Positions 19,022 to 30,000 are shown, counted from the first letter of the stretch. The stretch is DNA of 64,000 nt from Alcaligenes faecalis (GCF_002443155.1 NZ_CP023667.1:2418001-2482000), one strand, 5' to 3'. The notes: generated by a model from the sequence alone, not told the origin. Translations and numbers: made by a program.

Positions 19022-19747
19022 ATGAATATCATGATTGTTGGTGCCAGCATGGGTCTGGGACGCGCCTTGATGGATGGCTTGGCCCAAGATGGCAACACGC
19101 TGTATGGCGTGGCCAGACGGCCTCCCAGCGCCTTGACCAGTTCCCTGCACCCGGACGCCAGTGCCCGTCAATATTGGATCAGCGCTGACCTGTCCCAGCC
19201 TGACGCCGCCAGCCAACTGGCAGCCGCCTGCCCGGAATCGCTGGATGTGCTGATCTACAACCTCGGGATTTGGGAAGACACGGCATTCAGTGAGGAATAC
19301 GATTTTCTATCGCAAAGCGATCTGGCCATCCGTCGTCTGGTCGATGTGAATCTGACTGGGGCCTTGCTAGCTATACGACATCTGCTGCCCCATTTGTTAC
19401 GCAGCAAACAACCCCGCCTGATTCTGACGGGCTCCACCTCGGGTCTACGTCAAAGCGGCCGTCCGGAAGTTGCTTTCGGCGCGACAAAATTTGCCCTGAA
19501 CGGTTTGGCTGACAGTCTGCGCGAAGGCTACAGGGATCAAGGCCTGGCCGTCACCTGCTTGCAACTGGGCTATCTGAATATGGAAGATGGCCTGGATGTA
19601 CCGCTGCACACCGCTGCTGAACGGGACCAGGGCGAGACCATTCCGGTGCATGATGTACTCACGATTGTGCGCAGCCTGCTGCAACTGTCTCCCGCCAGCT
19701 TTATACGCGAACTGACCCTGCCTGCCCTGCGCGACCCTCGGTTTTAA
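19022..19747 (+). CDS. Short-chain dehydrogenase/reductase (SDR)
   Basis: 241 residues, NAD(P)-dependent Rossmann oxidoreductase. Seen: a glycine motif as IVGASMGLGRALMDGL near the N-terminus, DVLIYNLGIWEDTAF (in place of the usual NNAG), the Ser in LILTGSTSGLRQSG and an active-site region EVAFGATKFALNG in which the usual YxxxK tyrosine is replaced by Phe (FGATK). Loss of that tyrosine raises doubt about normal catalysis. Transcribed divergently from the efflux operon with 163 bp between. Substrate unknown. Confidence 0.8.
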   Translation: MNIMIVGASMGLGRALMDGLAQDGNTLYGVARRPPSALTSSLHPDASARQYWISADLSQPDAASQLAAACPESLDVLIYNLGIWEDTAFSEEYDFLSQSDLAIRRLVDVNLTGALLAIRHLLPHLLRSKQPRLILTGSTSGLRQSGRPEVAFGATKFALNGLADSLREGYRDQGLAVTCLQLGYLNMEDGLDVPLHTAAERDQGETIPVHDVLTIVRSLLQLSPASFIRELTLPALRDPRF

Positions 19748-19823
19748 ACAGCAAAACAAGCGGATATCCTTTCTGGAATATTGAACGAAAAGATCGGGCC
19801 CTATACCTAGGCCCATAAAAAAA

Positions 19824-19846
19824 GGAGTGTTTTCACACTCCCTTTT
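19824..19846. terminator. Bidirectional terminator between the SDR and DUF1330 genes
   Basis: Stem GGAGTGT / ACACTCC (19824-19830 with 19835-19841), loop TTTC, flanked by seven A on the left and CTTTTT on the right, so it can serve both convergent genes. Confidence 0.85.
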
Positions 19847-19877
19847 TCCTACCTGACTACATGACGTAATCCGCTGT

Positions 19878-20162
19878 TTACAGACCTTGCACCACGTACA
19901 TGGTCATTTTGGCAGCACCTTCACGGGCTTGACGGGCACGACGGTATTCCTCGGAATCGTGGAAAGCCTGAGCTTGCTCCAGCGTGTCGAACTCCATGAC
20001 CACGGTACGCAAAGGCGCATTGCCTTCCAGAGTGACCGTTTCACCGCCCCGCACCAACACTTTCACGTTGTGGGTTTTCATGGCGATGCTGGAAAACTCT
20101 TGGTACTGCTTGTACTGCTCGGGGTTCGTTACTTCGACATTAGCAATCAAAAATGCGGACAT
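19878..20162 (-). CDS. DUF1330 family protein
   Basis: 94 residues, a dimeric alpha-beta barrel (ferredoxin-like) fold family. Seen: SAFLIANVEVTNPEQYKQY at the N-terminus, VLVRGGETVTLEGN, VVMEFDTLEQAQAFHDSEEY and RRAREGAAK-like RRARQAREGAAKM. Biochemical role unknown for most members. It begins 18 bp after kdsA and is presumably co-transcribed with it. Confidence 0.88.
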   Translation of the reverse strand: MSAFLIANVEVTNPEQYKQYQEFSSIAMKTHNVKVLVRGGETVTLEGNAPLRTVVMEFDTLEQAQAFHDSEEYRRARQAREGAAKMTMYVVQGL

Positions 20163-20180
20163 AGTGTCTCCAAACTACTT

Positions 20181-21032
20181 TTAATAGCCGTGCTGCAAGG
20201 CACCGCTGTTTTTAACAATCGAATCGATCTGTTGCAGTGTCCGTAGCAAATCTGCCATCTGCGACAGGGGGACAGCATTCGGGCCATCCGACAAGGCCTT
20301 ATCCGGATCAGGGTGGGTTTCCATGAACACGCCCGCCACACCTGCTGCAACGGCAGCACGCGCCAGGACAGGCACAAACTCACGCTGGCCGCCCGAGGTC
20401 GTGCCCTGGCCACCCGGCAACTGGACCGAGTGCGTAGCATCAAACACGACCGGGCAATCCGTGGCACGCATAATCGCCAAGGAGCGCATGTCGGACACCA
20501 GATTGTTGTAGCCAAACGAAGCGCCACGCTCACAGACCATGATGGTGGAGCCATCACCGCCCATTTCCATTGCCGCTGCACGTGCTTTTGCCACCACCTG
20601 CACCATATCCTGAGGGGCCAGGAACTGGCCCTTCTTGATATTCACGGGTTTCAGGGTAGCGGCGCAAGCCTGAATAAAGTCGGTCTGACGGCACAGGAAA
20701 GCCGGTGTTTGCAGCACATCCACGACGGCAGCCACATCATCAACCTGGTCTTTATCGTGCACATCGGTCAGAACCGGCACTTTGTAGTGCGAGCGCACAT
20801 CCGCCAGAATCTGCAGACCTTCCGCCATGCCGGGGCCACGGTAAGACTTGTCCGAACTCCGGTTGGCCTTGTCAAACGAGCTTTTGTAGATAAAGGGGAT
20901 GCCCAGAGCCGAGGTAATTTCGGCAAGCTGACCCGCTGTATCAAACGCCATTTGACGCGATTCAATCACACAAGGGCCAGCGATCAGAAAAAAGGGCCGA
21001 TCCAGGCCAACGTCGTAACCGCATAAATCCAT
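20181..21032 (-). CDS. kdsA: 3-deoxy-8-phosphooctulonate synthase
   Basis: Condenses phosphoenolpyruvate with arabinose 5-phosphate to give KDO-8-phosphate for LPS inner core. 283 residues. Seen: [72 protein letters not shown] and [16 protein letters not shown]. The cysteine in GPCVIES sits where E. coli KdsA has Asn, which marks the metal-dependent class of KDO8P synthases (family knowledge). The start is the ATG at 21032; the longer frame to 21068 lacks support. Confidence 0.96.
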   Translation of the reverse strand: MDLCGYDVGLDRPFFLIAGPCVIESRQMAFDTAGQLAEITSALGIPFIYKSSFDKANRSSDKSYRGPGMAEGLQILADVRSHYKVPVLTDVHDKDQVDDVAAVVDVLQTPAFLCRQTDFIQACAATLKPVNIKKGQFLAPQDMVQVVAKARAAAMEMGGDGSTIMVCERGASFGYNNLVSDMRSLAIMRATDCPVVFDATHSVQLPGGQGTTSGGQREFVPVLARAAVAAGVAGVFMETHPDPDKALSDGPNAVPLSQMADLLRTLQQIDSIVKNSGALQHGY

Positions 21033-21108
21033 AATAGACCTCGTTTCAGTATTGCTGCATTCTCCCACATTCCTGAAGGCGGTGCTGCACCGCAGTGCAG
21101 CATGCCTG

Positions 21109-21489
21109 TCAGCCCAATCGTTCGGAGATTTCGATCAGGTTCAAGTCCGGGTCGCGCACATAGACGGAGCGAATCGGGCCGATGGCACCCGTACGCTGTA
21201 CAGGCCCCTCAATAATGGGCCCGCCTTGTGACTGCAAATGCTCGATTACCTGCTCCAGCGGAATATTGGCGATAAAACACAGGTCCAGCGCCCCCGGCAC
21301 TGGCAAATGCGCCTTGGGCTCGAACTCCTGTCCGCGCACATGCAAATTGATCTTTTGCGAGCCAAAGCAGAAAGCAATTCGCCCCTGCCCAAAGACTTCC
21401 TGCTTCATGCCCAGAACTTGTGTGTAGAAATGGGTGGTGGCTTGCGGGTCAGTACAGGTCAGCACCAAATGATCCAATTGTTCGATCAT
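21109..21489 (-). CDS. VOC (glyoxalase/bleomycin-resistance fold) family protein
   Basis: 126 residues with the paired beta-alpha-beta-beta-beta units of the vicinal oxygen chelate fold. Seen: the N-terminal [21 protein letters not shown] with His, [24 protein letters not shown] and [16 protein letters not shown], whose last Glu is a typical metal ligand. Substrate unknown; related proteins are loosely annotated as glyoxalases or dioxygenases. It lies between pyrG and kdsA on the same strand, 76 bp before kdsA, after the pyrG terminator. Confidence 0.85.
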   Translation of the reverse strand: MIEQLDHLVLTCTDPQATTHFYTQVLGMKQEVFGQGRIAFCFGSQKINLHVRGQEFEPKAHLPVPGALDLCFIANIPLEQVIEHLQSQGGPIIEGPVQRTGAIGPIRSVYVRDPDLNLIEISERLG

Positions 21490-21533
21490 GCTTACTCCCA
21501 GGAAAGCGGGTAACAGACTCTGTCGCCCCGAAT

Positions 21534-21560
21534 GAAAAAGCCCGCGTCGCGCGGGCCTTT
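21534..21560 (-). terminator. Intrinsic terminator after pyrG
   Basis: Stem GCCCGCG / CGCGGGC (21540-21546 with 21550-21556), 3-nt loop. On the minus strand it is followed by TTTTT; on the plus strand by CTTTT. Confidence 0.85.
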
Positions 21561-21577
21561 TCAGTCATACCAAATTA

Positions 21578-23242
<1,665 letters not shown>

Positions 23243-23372
23243 TCAAATCAGGCGATAGCGGGAAATTTGGATTATAACGGCAAGCGCCCATGCTTGGCGA
23301 CCTGACAAGTGGCATTTCACAGCGGAAATACCACTTATCCTTGCAACTATTGACAACAGCAGACGGTGGCGA

Positions 23373-25151
23373 TCAGATCGCCTGCGTCCTTTGCTCAAGC
23401 CATTTGCGCGCATCACCCTGAACACGCGGCATGAGACGTTCACGCACTTGCTGATGATATTCATTGAGCCAGTTACGCTCGGCAGCGGTCAGTAGTGCGG
23501 CATCTATACAACGCGTATCAATGGGGCAAAGGGTCAGGGTTTCAAAACGCAGAAACTGCCCGTACTCGCTGCGCATGGCCGGTACCGCCGCCACCAGATT
23601 CTCGATTCGAACGCCCCACTGACCGGGACGGTACAAGCCAGGCTCGTTGGAGGTAATCATGCCGGCACGCATGGCAGAATGCGGTCCGATGCGACCGCGC
23701 CAGGAAATGGACTGCGGGCCTTCATGCACATTCATGAAGTAGCCCACGCCATGGCCAGTGCCGTGACCGAAGTCCAGGCCCTGCTCCCACAAAGGCTGAC
23801 GCGCCAGCACATCAATTTGCTGACCGGCAATGCCTTCCGGGAACACCAGCATGGACAAGGACACCATGCCTTTGAGCACCAGCGTGAAGTCACGAATCTG
23901 CTCGGCAGATACCTGACCTACCGGCACGACACGGGTAATGTCCGTGGTCCCGCCCTGATACTGCCCACCTGAGTCGATCAACAACAGGCCATTGCCATCA
24001 ATACGGGCATGGGACTGCTGGGTCGCCTGATAGTGCGGCATGGCACCATTGGCGTTATAGGCGGCAATCGTGCCGAAGCTGGGGCTGACAAAACCTTCCT
24101 GACGAGCACGGGCAGCGCAGATATGTTCATCCACATCCAGCTCATTCACGTCGCTTTGCTGCTCAAACCAGGCAAAGAACTCGCACAAGGCAGCGCCGTC
24201 TTTTTCCATGGTTTCACGCACATGATCCAGCTCGGCATCGGTCTTGCAGGACTTGAGCAATTGAGCGGGATTAATGTATTCGACTACATTCAAATGTGCA
24301 GCCAGTTGCGCCGCCCAAGCCGTGGTCCGCGCCATATCCAGCAGGATAGGCATGGACGCGGGTAAAGCACGCATGAAGGAGGACAACTCGGTATAGCTTT
24401 GAACTTGCACACCGTCCGCAGCCAGCGCTTCCTGTATGCCTGCCGACAGCTTGTTGCCATCCACAAACAGAAACGCCTGATCCGGGCCAATCAGCAAGTA
24501 CGACAGGAACACCGGGTTATAGGACACATCACTGCCGCGCAGGTTCAGGGTCCAGGCAATATCATCCAGTGCGCTCAGCAAATGCCAATGCGCGCCCTGC
24601 TCCTGCATGGCAGCTCGGGTGCTGCTTAAATTTTCCTGACGAGTACGGCAGGCAAAAGGAGGCCGATGCTCCACCACCTGGCCAACAGGCGCAGCAGGCC
24701 GGTCTGTCCAGATCGGGCTCAACAAGTCGGCTTCCAGCACCCACTCCAGCTCCGGCGTGGCCTTTTGCCAGGCCAGCAGACTTTGTGCCGACACCGACTG
24801 GCTATCCAGTGCTACCCGCGACTGGGCAGGCAAATGTTCCGCCAGCCAGTTGGCCGGCTCAGGCACGCCGGCCTCGCCCGCACGTTGCAATTGAATGCCG
24901 CTGCCTTCCAGCTCCTTGGCCGCCTGTTCCCAATAACGGCTATCGGTCCACAAACCAGCCCAATCGGCCGTCACCACCAGAAGTCCGGCCGATCCTACAA
25001 ATCCGCTGAGCCACTGACGGCTTTTCCAGCGATCAGGCAGGTACTCAGACAGATGAGGGTCAGATGTAGGCCAAATGCTGGCCTGCACGGACTGAAATTG
25101 CATTTGTTCGCGCAGCGCCTGCAAGCGTGCGGCAACGGGGGGATGGGCCAT
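23373..25151 (-). CDS. Aminopeptidase P family (M24B) metallopeptidase
   Basis: 592 residues, the long form of aminopeptidase P (two creatinase-type N-terminal domains plus a pita-bread catalytic domain and a C-terminal extension), cleaving X-Pro N-termini. Seen metal ligands: Asp in IDSGGQYQGG and TTDITRV, His in DFGHGTGHGVG, and two Glu in ITSNEPGLY and VRIENLV; a conserved His also in NVHEGPQSIS. The ATG at 25151 has AAGGAAG upstream; the frame extends to 25196 without support. It stands alone between the scoAB terminator and pyrG. Confidence 0.92.
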   Translation of the reverse strand: MAHPPVAARLQALREQMQFQSVQASIWPTSDPHLSEYLPDRWKSRQWLSGFVGSAGLLVVTADWAGLWTDSRYWEQAAKELEGSGIQLQRAGEAGVPEPANWLAEHLPAQSRVALDSQSVSAQSLLAWQKATPELEWVLEADLLSPIWTDRPAAPVGQVVEHRPPFACRTRQENLSSTRAAMQEQGAHWHLLSALDDIAWTLNLRGSDVSYNPVFLSYLLIGPDQAFLFVDGNKLSAGIQEALAADGVQVQSYTELSSFMRALPASMPILLDMARTTAWAAQLAAHLNVVEYINPAQLLKSCKTDAELDHVRETMEKDGAALCEFFAWFEQQSDVNELDVDEHICAARARQEGFVSPSFGTIAAYNANGAMPHYQATQQSHARIDGNGLLLIDSGGQYQGGTTDITRVVPVGQVSAEQIRDFTLVLKGMVSLSMLVFPEGIAGQQIDVLARQPLWEQGLDFGHGTGHGVGYFMNVHEGPQSISWRGRIGPHSAMRAGMITSNEPGLYRPGQWGVRIENLVAAVPAMRSEYGQFLRFETLTLCPIDTRCIDAALLTAAERNWLNEYHQQVRERLMPRVQGDARKWLEQRTQAI

Positions 25152-25197
25152 GCCAACTTCCTTTACATAAACAGCGTTCACGCACCGATCAAGCATA

Positions 25198-25229
25198 AAA
25201 AAAGCTCCGACTCGCGCCGAAGCTTTTTT
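25198..25229 (-). terminator. Intrinsic terminator after scoB
   Basis: AAAAAGCT / AGCTTTTT outer arms around a partly paired centre, with seven T on the minus strand; T-runs at both ends. It lies 16 bp beyond the scoB stop. Confidence 0.75.
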
Positions 25230-25244
25230 AGCCAGAGAAACCGA

Positions 25245-25898
25245 TCAGGCCACAGCGCTGACGTCCAGCGGGACGCCTGTCTTGGACTGAATGTACTCAA
25301 GGCTGACTTCTGGTGCCAACTCAAGCAACTTTAAACCATTTTCCGTCACTTCCATCACCCCCAGATCGGTAATGATGAGGTCAACCACACCCACGCCCGT
25401 CAGAGGCAAGGTGCAAGCAGGCAGAATTTTCAGGTCTTCCGTGCCGTCTTTCTTGGTAGCCACGTGTTCCATCAGGACTACGACACGGCCAACGCCAGCA
25501 ACCAGATCCATGGCACCGCCCATGCCCTTGATCATCTTGCCGGGGATCATCCAGTTGGCCAGATCACCCTTTTCCGACACCTGCATGGCGCCCAGAATCG
25601 CAATATTGATCTTGCCGCCACGAATCATGGCAAACGAGTCTGCCGAAGAAAAGATGGACGAGCCAGGCAAGGTGGTGATGGTTTGCTTGCCAGCGTTGAT
25701 CAGATCAGCGTCAATCTTGTCTTCGGTCGGAAAGGGGCCAATGCCCAGCAAACCGTTTTCCGACTGCAGCCAGACCTCAATGCCTTCAGGCACGTGGTTG
25801 GCAACCAGCGTAGGCAAACCAATCCCCAGGTTGACGTAAAAGCCGTCCTGAAGTTCCAGCGCGGCGCGCGCCGCCATTTGATCTCTATTCCAAGCCAT
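25245..25898 (-). CDS. scoB: 3-oxoacid CoA-transferase subunit B
   Basis: Beta subunit of succinyl-CoA:3-ketoacid (acetoacetate) CoA-transferase, which activates acetoacetate with CoA from succinyl-CoA. 217 residues. Seen: [20 protein letters not shown] and the active-site [10 protein letters not shown], in which the Glu forms the CoA thioester intermediate; GGAMDLVAG and [15 protein letters not shown] follow. It starts 19 bp after scoA. The pair could equally be of the broader acetate/acetoacetate CoA-transferase type; the substrate is assigned by family likeness. Confidence 0.93.
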   Translation of the reverse strand: MAWNRDQMAARAALELQDGFYVNLGIGLPTLVANHVPEGIEVWLQSENGLLGIGPFPTEDKIDADLINAGKQTITTLPGSSIFSSADSFAMIRGGKINIAILGAMQVSEKGDLANWMIPGKMIKGMGGAMDLVAGVGRVVVLMEHVATKKDGTEDLKILPACTLPLTGVGVVDLIITDLGVMEVTENGLKLLELAPEVSLEYIQSKTGVPLDVSAVA

Positions 25899-25917
25899 TA
25901 TTTTCTTGCCTCGCTAA

Positions 25918-26616
25918 TCAGGAAGAACGAACGGTACGCTGCTCAATGCGCTTTTCGGGCTGGGCATTGAGCACGATACGGTGCACATAAATACCGGGCA
26001 AATGCACATCATCCGGGTCTAGGCTGCCGGTCTCGACAATTTCCTCGACCTCGACAATGGTAATTTTCCCAGCCATGGCCACGTTCGGGTTGAAGTTGCG
26101 TGCGGTCTTGCGGAACACCAGGTTGCCGCTGCGATCAGCCTTGTAAGCCTTGACCAGCGACACATCGGGCACCAGGGCCTCTTCCATCACGTATTGCTGA
26201 CCGTTGAACTCACGAATTTCCTTGCCGTCAGCCACGATGGTTCCCACACCCGTTGCGGTAAAGAAAGCAGGAATGCCTGCGCCGCCGGCACGCAGCTTTT
26301 CAGCCAGGGTACCCTGAGGAGTGAACTCCAGCTCCAGCTCGCCCGCCAGATACTGACGCTCGAACTCCTTGTTTTCGCCCACATAGGAGGAAATCATCTT
26401 GCGAATCTGACGCGTTTCCAGCAACTGCCCCAGACCAAAGCCATCCACCCCGGCATTATTGCTAATGCAGGTCAGGTTTTTGACTCCGCTATCGCGCAGC
26501 GCAGCAATCAGCGCTTCGGGAATTCCGCACAGGCCGAATCCACCTACCGCGACTGTCTGTCCGTCGGCAACGACCCCCTGCAACGCCTCCTTGGCGCTTG
26601 GATAGACTTTATTCAA
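25918..26616 (-). CDS. scoA: 3-oxoacid CoA-transferase subunit A
   Basis: Alpha subunit of the CoA-transferase, 232 residues. Seen: the oxyanion/CoA signature [60 protein letters not shown] and [23 protein letters not shown]. The start is a TTG at 26616 with GGAGAG four nt before it, giving the family N-terminus (M)[11 protein letters not shown]; the frame runs back to 26685 but no better start is present. First gene of scoAB. A large palindrome lies 52-87 bp upstream. Confidence 0.93.
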   Translation of the reverse strand: MNKVYPSAKEALQGVVADGQTVAVGGFGLCGIPEALIAALRDSGVKNLTCISNNAGVDGFGLGQLLETRQIRKMISSYVGENKEFERQYLAGELELEFTPQGTLAEKLRAGGAGIPAFFTATGVGTIVADGKEIREFNGQQYVMEEALVPDVSLVKAYKADRSGNLVFRKTARNFNPNVAMAGKITIVEVEEIVETGSLDPDDVHLPGIYVHRIVLNAQPEKRIEQRTVRSS

Positions 26617-26667
26617 TTGACTCTCCAATAACTCTTTAATTGGCCTAAACAGCAAACTTTGTCCAAT

Positions 26668-26703
26668 AATGCCGCTATGCACCATAAGGTGCTATCAGGC
26701 ATT
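26668..26703. promoter_or_regulatory. Nested palindrome upstream of scoAB
   Basis: AATGCC-N5-GCACC-ATAA-GGTGC-N5-GGCATT: 36 bp, exactly symmetric arms of 6 and 5 bp. There is no T-run on either side, so an operator is more likely than a terminator. No regulator gene is adjacent. Confidence 0.5.
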
Positions 26704-26738
26704 CTACGACTTGACTATGCTTTCCGTATACGTAAAGC

Positions 26739-27149
26739 TTAACCCTGAAAAACCGAGTGTATCTGTTTACGCTCATCTTCGGTCCAAGGTTGCGAACCGC
26801 CTTGGGGGTTAATGGACACTAGCACACAGCGGCCACGTGCATAAATGACATCCGCTTGATTTGCGTCACCTACAAGGACTTCCAGTTCAATGCTGCTGCC
26901 ACCGACCTTCAGTAATTTATGCACAATTCGCACAGTGGCCGGATACAGGACCGAACGCAGGAAATCCAGGCTGGCGTGCGCCAGCACCCCGGTACGTGGA
27001 GAAGGTGGCACCATGCCCAGCTTCATCATTAACTGGACACGGGCTTCCTCGATGTAGCGAAAGTAGACCGTATTGTTAACATGATTCATGGCATCCAGAT
27101 CGCCCCAGCGCACGGCAATATCAAAACCAGAATCTACTACTTGTGTCAT
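26739..27149 (-). CDS. Acyl-CoA thioesterase (4HBT hot-dog fold)
   Basis: 136 residues, a single hot-dog domain that hydrolyses acyl-CoA thioesters. Seen: VRWGDLDAMNHVNNTVYFRYIEEAR with the catalytic Asp, typical of the 4-hydroxybenzoyl-CoA/YbgC/FcbC group, and DFLRSVLYPATVRIVHKLLKV. The ATG at 27149 has AAGGAG 8 nt upstream. It precedes scoAB on the same strand but 122 bp and a palindrome lie between, so co-transcription is uncertain. It is divergent from the ETF-QO gene. Confidence 0.88.
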   Translation of the reverse strand: MTQVVDSGFDIAVRWGDLDAMNHVNNTVYFRYIEEARVQLMMKLGMVPPSPRTGVLAHASLDFLRSVLYPATVRIVHKLLKVGGSSIELEVLVGDANQADVIYARGRCVLVSINPQGGSQPWTEDERKQIHSVFQG

Positions 27150-27331
27150 TACATGCTCTCCTTGCTGATATTTACTGATGAACACGGAAGCCGTCGGGCA
27201 CCGCCCCTGGCCTCTGAACTCAAAACGGGATTGCTCAGACTACAATACAATCGACCGTACGCACAGTACACGAATTTCACCCGCCAACAATCAAGAACAA
27301 AGCGCTAAGCCGTAATAGGAGATCAGCAGCA

Positions 27332-28978
27332 ATGTCTGAACGTGAATCGATGGAATATGACGTTATTATCGTCGGCGCTGGCCCTGCAGGCCTGGCCACC
27401 GCGATACGTCTGAAACAGCTCGCCCAAGAAAAAGAACAAGAAATCAGCGTCTGTATCCTGGAAAAAGGCGCTGAGGTGGGGGCCCATATCCTGTCCGGCG
27501 CCGTCATGGATACGCGTGCTCTGGACGAGCTGCTGCCAGACTGGAAAGCGCAAGGCGCTCCTATTTCGGTAGAAGTGACTGAAGACAAATTCCTTTTCCT
27601 GACCGAAAAAGGCGCCCGCAGCACCCCCATGTGGCTGCTGCCCGACTGCTTCAAGAACCATGGCAATTACATCGTTCGCCTTGGCAATGTCGTGCAATGG
27701 ATGGGTGAGCAGGCCGAGGCTCTGGGTGTGGATATTTTCCCCGGCTTTGCCGCTGCCCACATTCTGTACGACGACAATGGTGCTGTTCGCGGCGTGCTGA
27801 CTGGCGATATGGGCGTGGCCCGTGACGGCACTCACACCGCCCACTACCAGCCCGGCATGGAATTGCTGGCGTCCTACACGATTTTTGCCGAAGGTTCGCG
27901 TGGTCACCTGGGCCGTGAACTGACCGAGCGCTTCAAACTGGACGAATCCCGCAATGCACAGAGCTACGGCATTGGCATTAAAGAACTGTGGGAAGTGGAC
28001 CCGTCCCAATCCCAGCCCGGTCTGGTGATTCACACTGCTGGCTGGCCGCTGGATTCGGACACCTACGGCGGCTCCTTCCTGTACCACCTGGATAACAATC
28101 TGGTCATGGTCGGGATGGTGGTGGGTCTGGATTACGCCAACCCCTGGCTGTCTCCCTTTGAAGAGTTTCAGCGCTACAAGACCCACCCTGCCCTGCGCGC
28201 CACGTTTGAAGGCGGCAAGCGCATTGCTTACGGGGCTCGCTCCCTGACCGCCGGTGGTCTGCTGGCGCTGCCCAAGCTCAGCTTCCCCGGTGGTGCTTTG
28301 GTCGGTTGTGATGCCGGTTTCCTGAATGCCTCGCGCATCAAGGGTAGCCATGCCGCGATCAAATCCGGCTCTCTGGCCGCTGAAGCCGCTTTTGAAGCCT
28401 TGCAAGCTGGACGCAAGCAAGATGAACTGTCGCAGTACGCCGAGAAATTCAAGCAGTCCTGGCTGCATGAGGAACTGGACAAGGCCCGCAACTTTAAGCA
28501 ATGGTTCAAGAAAGGCCGCTCGATTGCGTCCGTCATGACCTTTGTAGAGCAAGGTCTGTTCAAGGGCAAAATGCCCTGGACACTGCGCAACAACAAGCCT
28601 GACCATGCCTGTTTGCAGCCTGCGGCCGAATGCGCCCGTATCGACTATCCCAAACCAGATGGCAAGATCACTTTCGATCGTCTCAGTTCCGTGTTTATTT
28701 CAAACACCAACCACGAAGAAGATGAACCTGTCCACCTGACGTTGAAAGATCCGTCCGTTCCTGTGGCGGTGAACCTGGCTCGTTACGGTGGCCCCGAAGC
28801 CCGCTTCTGTCCAGCAGGCGTGTACGAGTTCATCAAAACCGAAACCGGCGACGACAAACTGCAGATCAACGCACAGAACTGTGTGCACTGCAAAACCTGT
28901 GACATTAAAGACCCTACCCAGAATATTGTCTGGGTTCCCCCGCAAGGTGGCGAAGGTCCGGTGTACAACGGCATGTAA
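27332..28978 (+). CDS. Electron transfer flavoprotein-ubiquinone oxidoreductase
   Basis: Membrane-associated iron-sulfur flavoprotein that passes electrons from acyl-CoA dehydrogenases (through ETF) to ubiquinone. 548 residues, normal. Seen: the FAD-binding YDVIIVGAGPAGLATAIRL at the N-terminus, GAHILSGAVMD, the quinone-binding region GIGIKELWEVDPS, GGSFLYHL, SFPGGALVGCDAGF and the C-terminal [4Fe-4S] cysteines in RFCPAGVYEF and NCVHCKTCDIKDP. Its job fits the neighbouring thioesterase and CoA-transferase, all acyl-CoA metabolism. The etfAB genes are not in the window. Confidence 0.96.
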   Translation: MSERESMEYDVIIVGAGPAGLATAIRLKQLAQEKEQEISVCILEKGAEVGAHILSGAVMDTRALDELLPDWKAQGAPISVEVTEDKFLFLTEKGARSTPMWLLPDCFKNHGNYIVRLGNVVQWMGEQAEALGVDIFPGFAAAHILYDDNGAVRGVLTGDMGVARDGTHTAHYQPGMELLASYTIFAEGSRGHLGRELTERFKLDESRNAQSYGIGIKELWEVDPSQSQPGLVIHTAGWPLDSDTYGGSFLYHLDNNLVMVGMVVGLDYANPWLSPFEEFQRYKTHPALRATFEGGKRIAYGARSLTAGGLLALPKLSFPGGALVGCDAGFLNASRIKGSHAAIKSGSLAAEAAFEALQAGRKQDELSQYAEKFKQSWLHEELDKARNFKQWFKKGRSIASVMTFVEQGLFKGKMPWTLRNNKPDHACLQPAAECARIDYPKPDGKITFDRLSSVFISNTNHEEDEPVHLTLKDPSVPVAVNLARYGGPEARFCPAGVYEFIKTETGDDKLQINAQNCVHCKTCDIKDPTQNIVWVPPQGGEGPVYNGM

Positions 28979-28987
28979 AAAACAACT

Positions 28988-29059
28988 CTGGCCTTGGTGC
29001 TATCACCAAGGCCAGAAGAGTAGATGCCAAGAAGAGCCACCCCAGCGGGTGGCTTTTTT
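28988..29059 (+). terminator. Double hairpin terminator after ETF-QO
   Basis: First hairpin: 12-bp stem CTGGCCTTGGTG / CACCAAGGCCAG (28988-28999 with 29004-29015), loop CTAT, no T-run. Second: GCCACCC / GGGTGGC (29036-29042 with 29047-29053), loop CAGC, then six T. The second is the classical terminator; it also ends close to the EamA gene, which converges. Confidence 0.85.
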
Positions 29060-29067
29060 GATGTGCG

Positions 29068-30000
29068 TTATGACCTGCGGGTCCGGCTGGGCCAGTTCAC
29101 TACAAACAGCCCCAATAGAATCAGGCCAGTCCCCATCAACTCCAGTTGAGTAGGCCATTCGTCCAGCAGCAACCAGGCCAGCAGCACCGTCAGCGCTGGT
29201 ACACCCAGGCTGGACATCCCGGCCAGGGTTGCGCTGACGCGACTGACGACCGCCATCCACAGTAGCCAACCTACACCTGTCGCGATAACGCCCAGATACA
29301 GTACGCCGCTGAACATCTGCCACTCCATCACAACAGGACGCTGAGGAATCAGAAAGCTCAAGGGCAGAACAATCACAATACCCAGAAGGCACTGCCAGAC
29401 GGTGGCATTCAACAGCTCCACTCGGTGGCGCTCAAATAGTTGCTTGGAGAACACTGCCCCCAAAGCCCAGCTCACACCACTCAAGGTTGCCAGAACAGAA
29501 CCGAATATGCCGCCCATTCCCTCCCAGGGCGCGATCAGAAGCATCAAGCCCAAAATCGCGGGCACCATGCCCATGACGTGACGCTTTTGGGGCCGTTGCC
29601 CCAACATGGGCCAGGACAGCAGCAAAATCCAGATTGGCATGGTGTAGGCCAGGGCGACCATCTTGCCCGCGCCACCGGCCTGCAAGGAAAACTGGCTAAG
29701 CAATTGGAAGCCGGTGGTCTGGAAAATGGCGACGCCCAGACTCAGCTTCCAGGGTGTAGGCCGTAAATGCCCACCTTTAAGACGCAGCACCAGCCATAAG
29801 AAAACAAATGCCACCGCATAGCGCGCCGCAATCAGATCCACTGGCCCGATATAGACGGTCATCGCCTTCATCACGACCCAGCTCATACCCCAGGTCAGCA
29901 CTACCAAGCCCATCAGCGCCAAAGCGCCCCTGTCTGCCTGCTGTTCCCCGCTCAAACCTTTCCCCTTTTTATTGAATTCATGGACCGATGTTTTGGCCAC
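29068..30000 (-). CDS. EamA/DMT-superfamily transporter
   Basis: 310 residues, ten predicted membrane helices in two EamA repeats, a family of metabolite and drug exporters. Seen: VVLTWGMSWVVMKAM and DLIAARYAVAFVFLWL in the first repeat, LALTLGVSWALGAV-like TLSGVSWALGAVFSKQLF and SSLGVPALTVLLAWLLLDEWPTQLELMGTGLILLG in the second. A polar lead of about 25 residues precedes helix 1; a later start is possible. Substrate unknown. It converges on the ETF-QO gene; a separate 120-bp gap with the acs terminator lies upstream. Confidence 0.87.
   Translation of the reverse strand: MAKTSVHEFNKKGKGLSGEQQADRGALALMGLVVLTWGMSWVVMKAMTVYIGPVDLIAARYAVAFVFLWLVLRLKGGHLRPTPWKLSLGVAIFQTTGFQLLSQFSLQAGGAGKMVALAYTMPIWILLLSWPMLGQRPQKRHVMGMVPAILGLMLLIAPWEGMGGIFGSVLATLSGVSWALGAVFSKQLFERHRVELLNATVWQCLLGIVIVLPLSFLIPQRPVVMEWQMFSGVLYLGVIATGVGWLLWMAVVSRVSATLAGMSSLGVPALTVLLAWLLLDEWPTQLELMGTGLILLGLFVVNWPSRTRRS

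Noticed and set aside
27323..28606. 427-codon frame antisense to the ETF-QO gene
   Set aside because: Shadow; all conserved flavoprotein motifs are on the plus strand.
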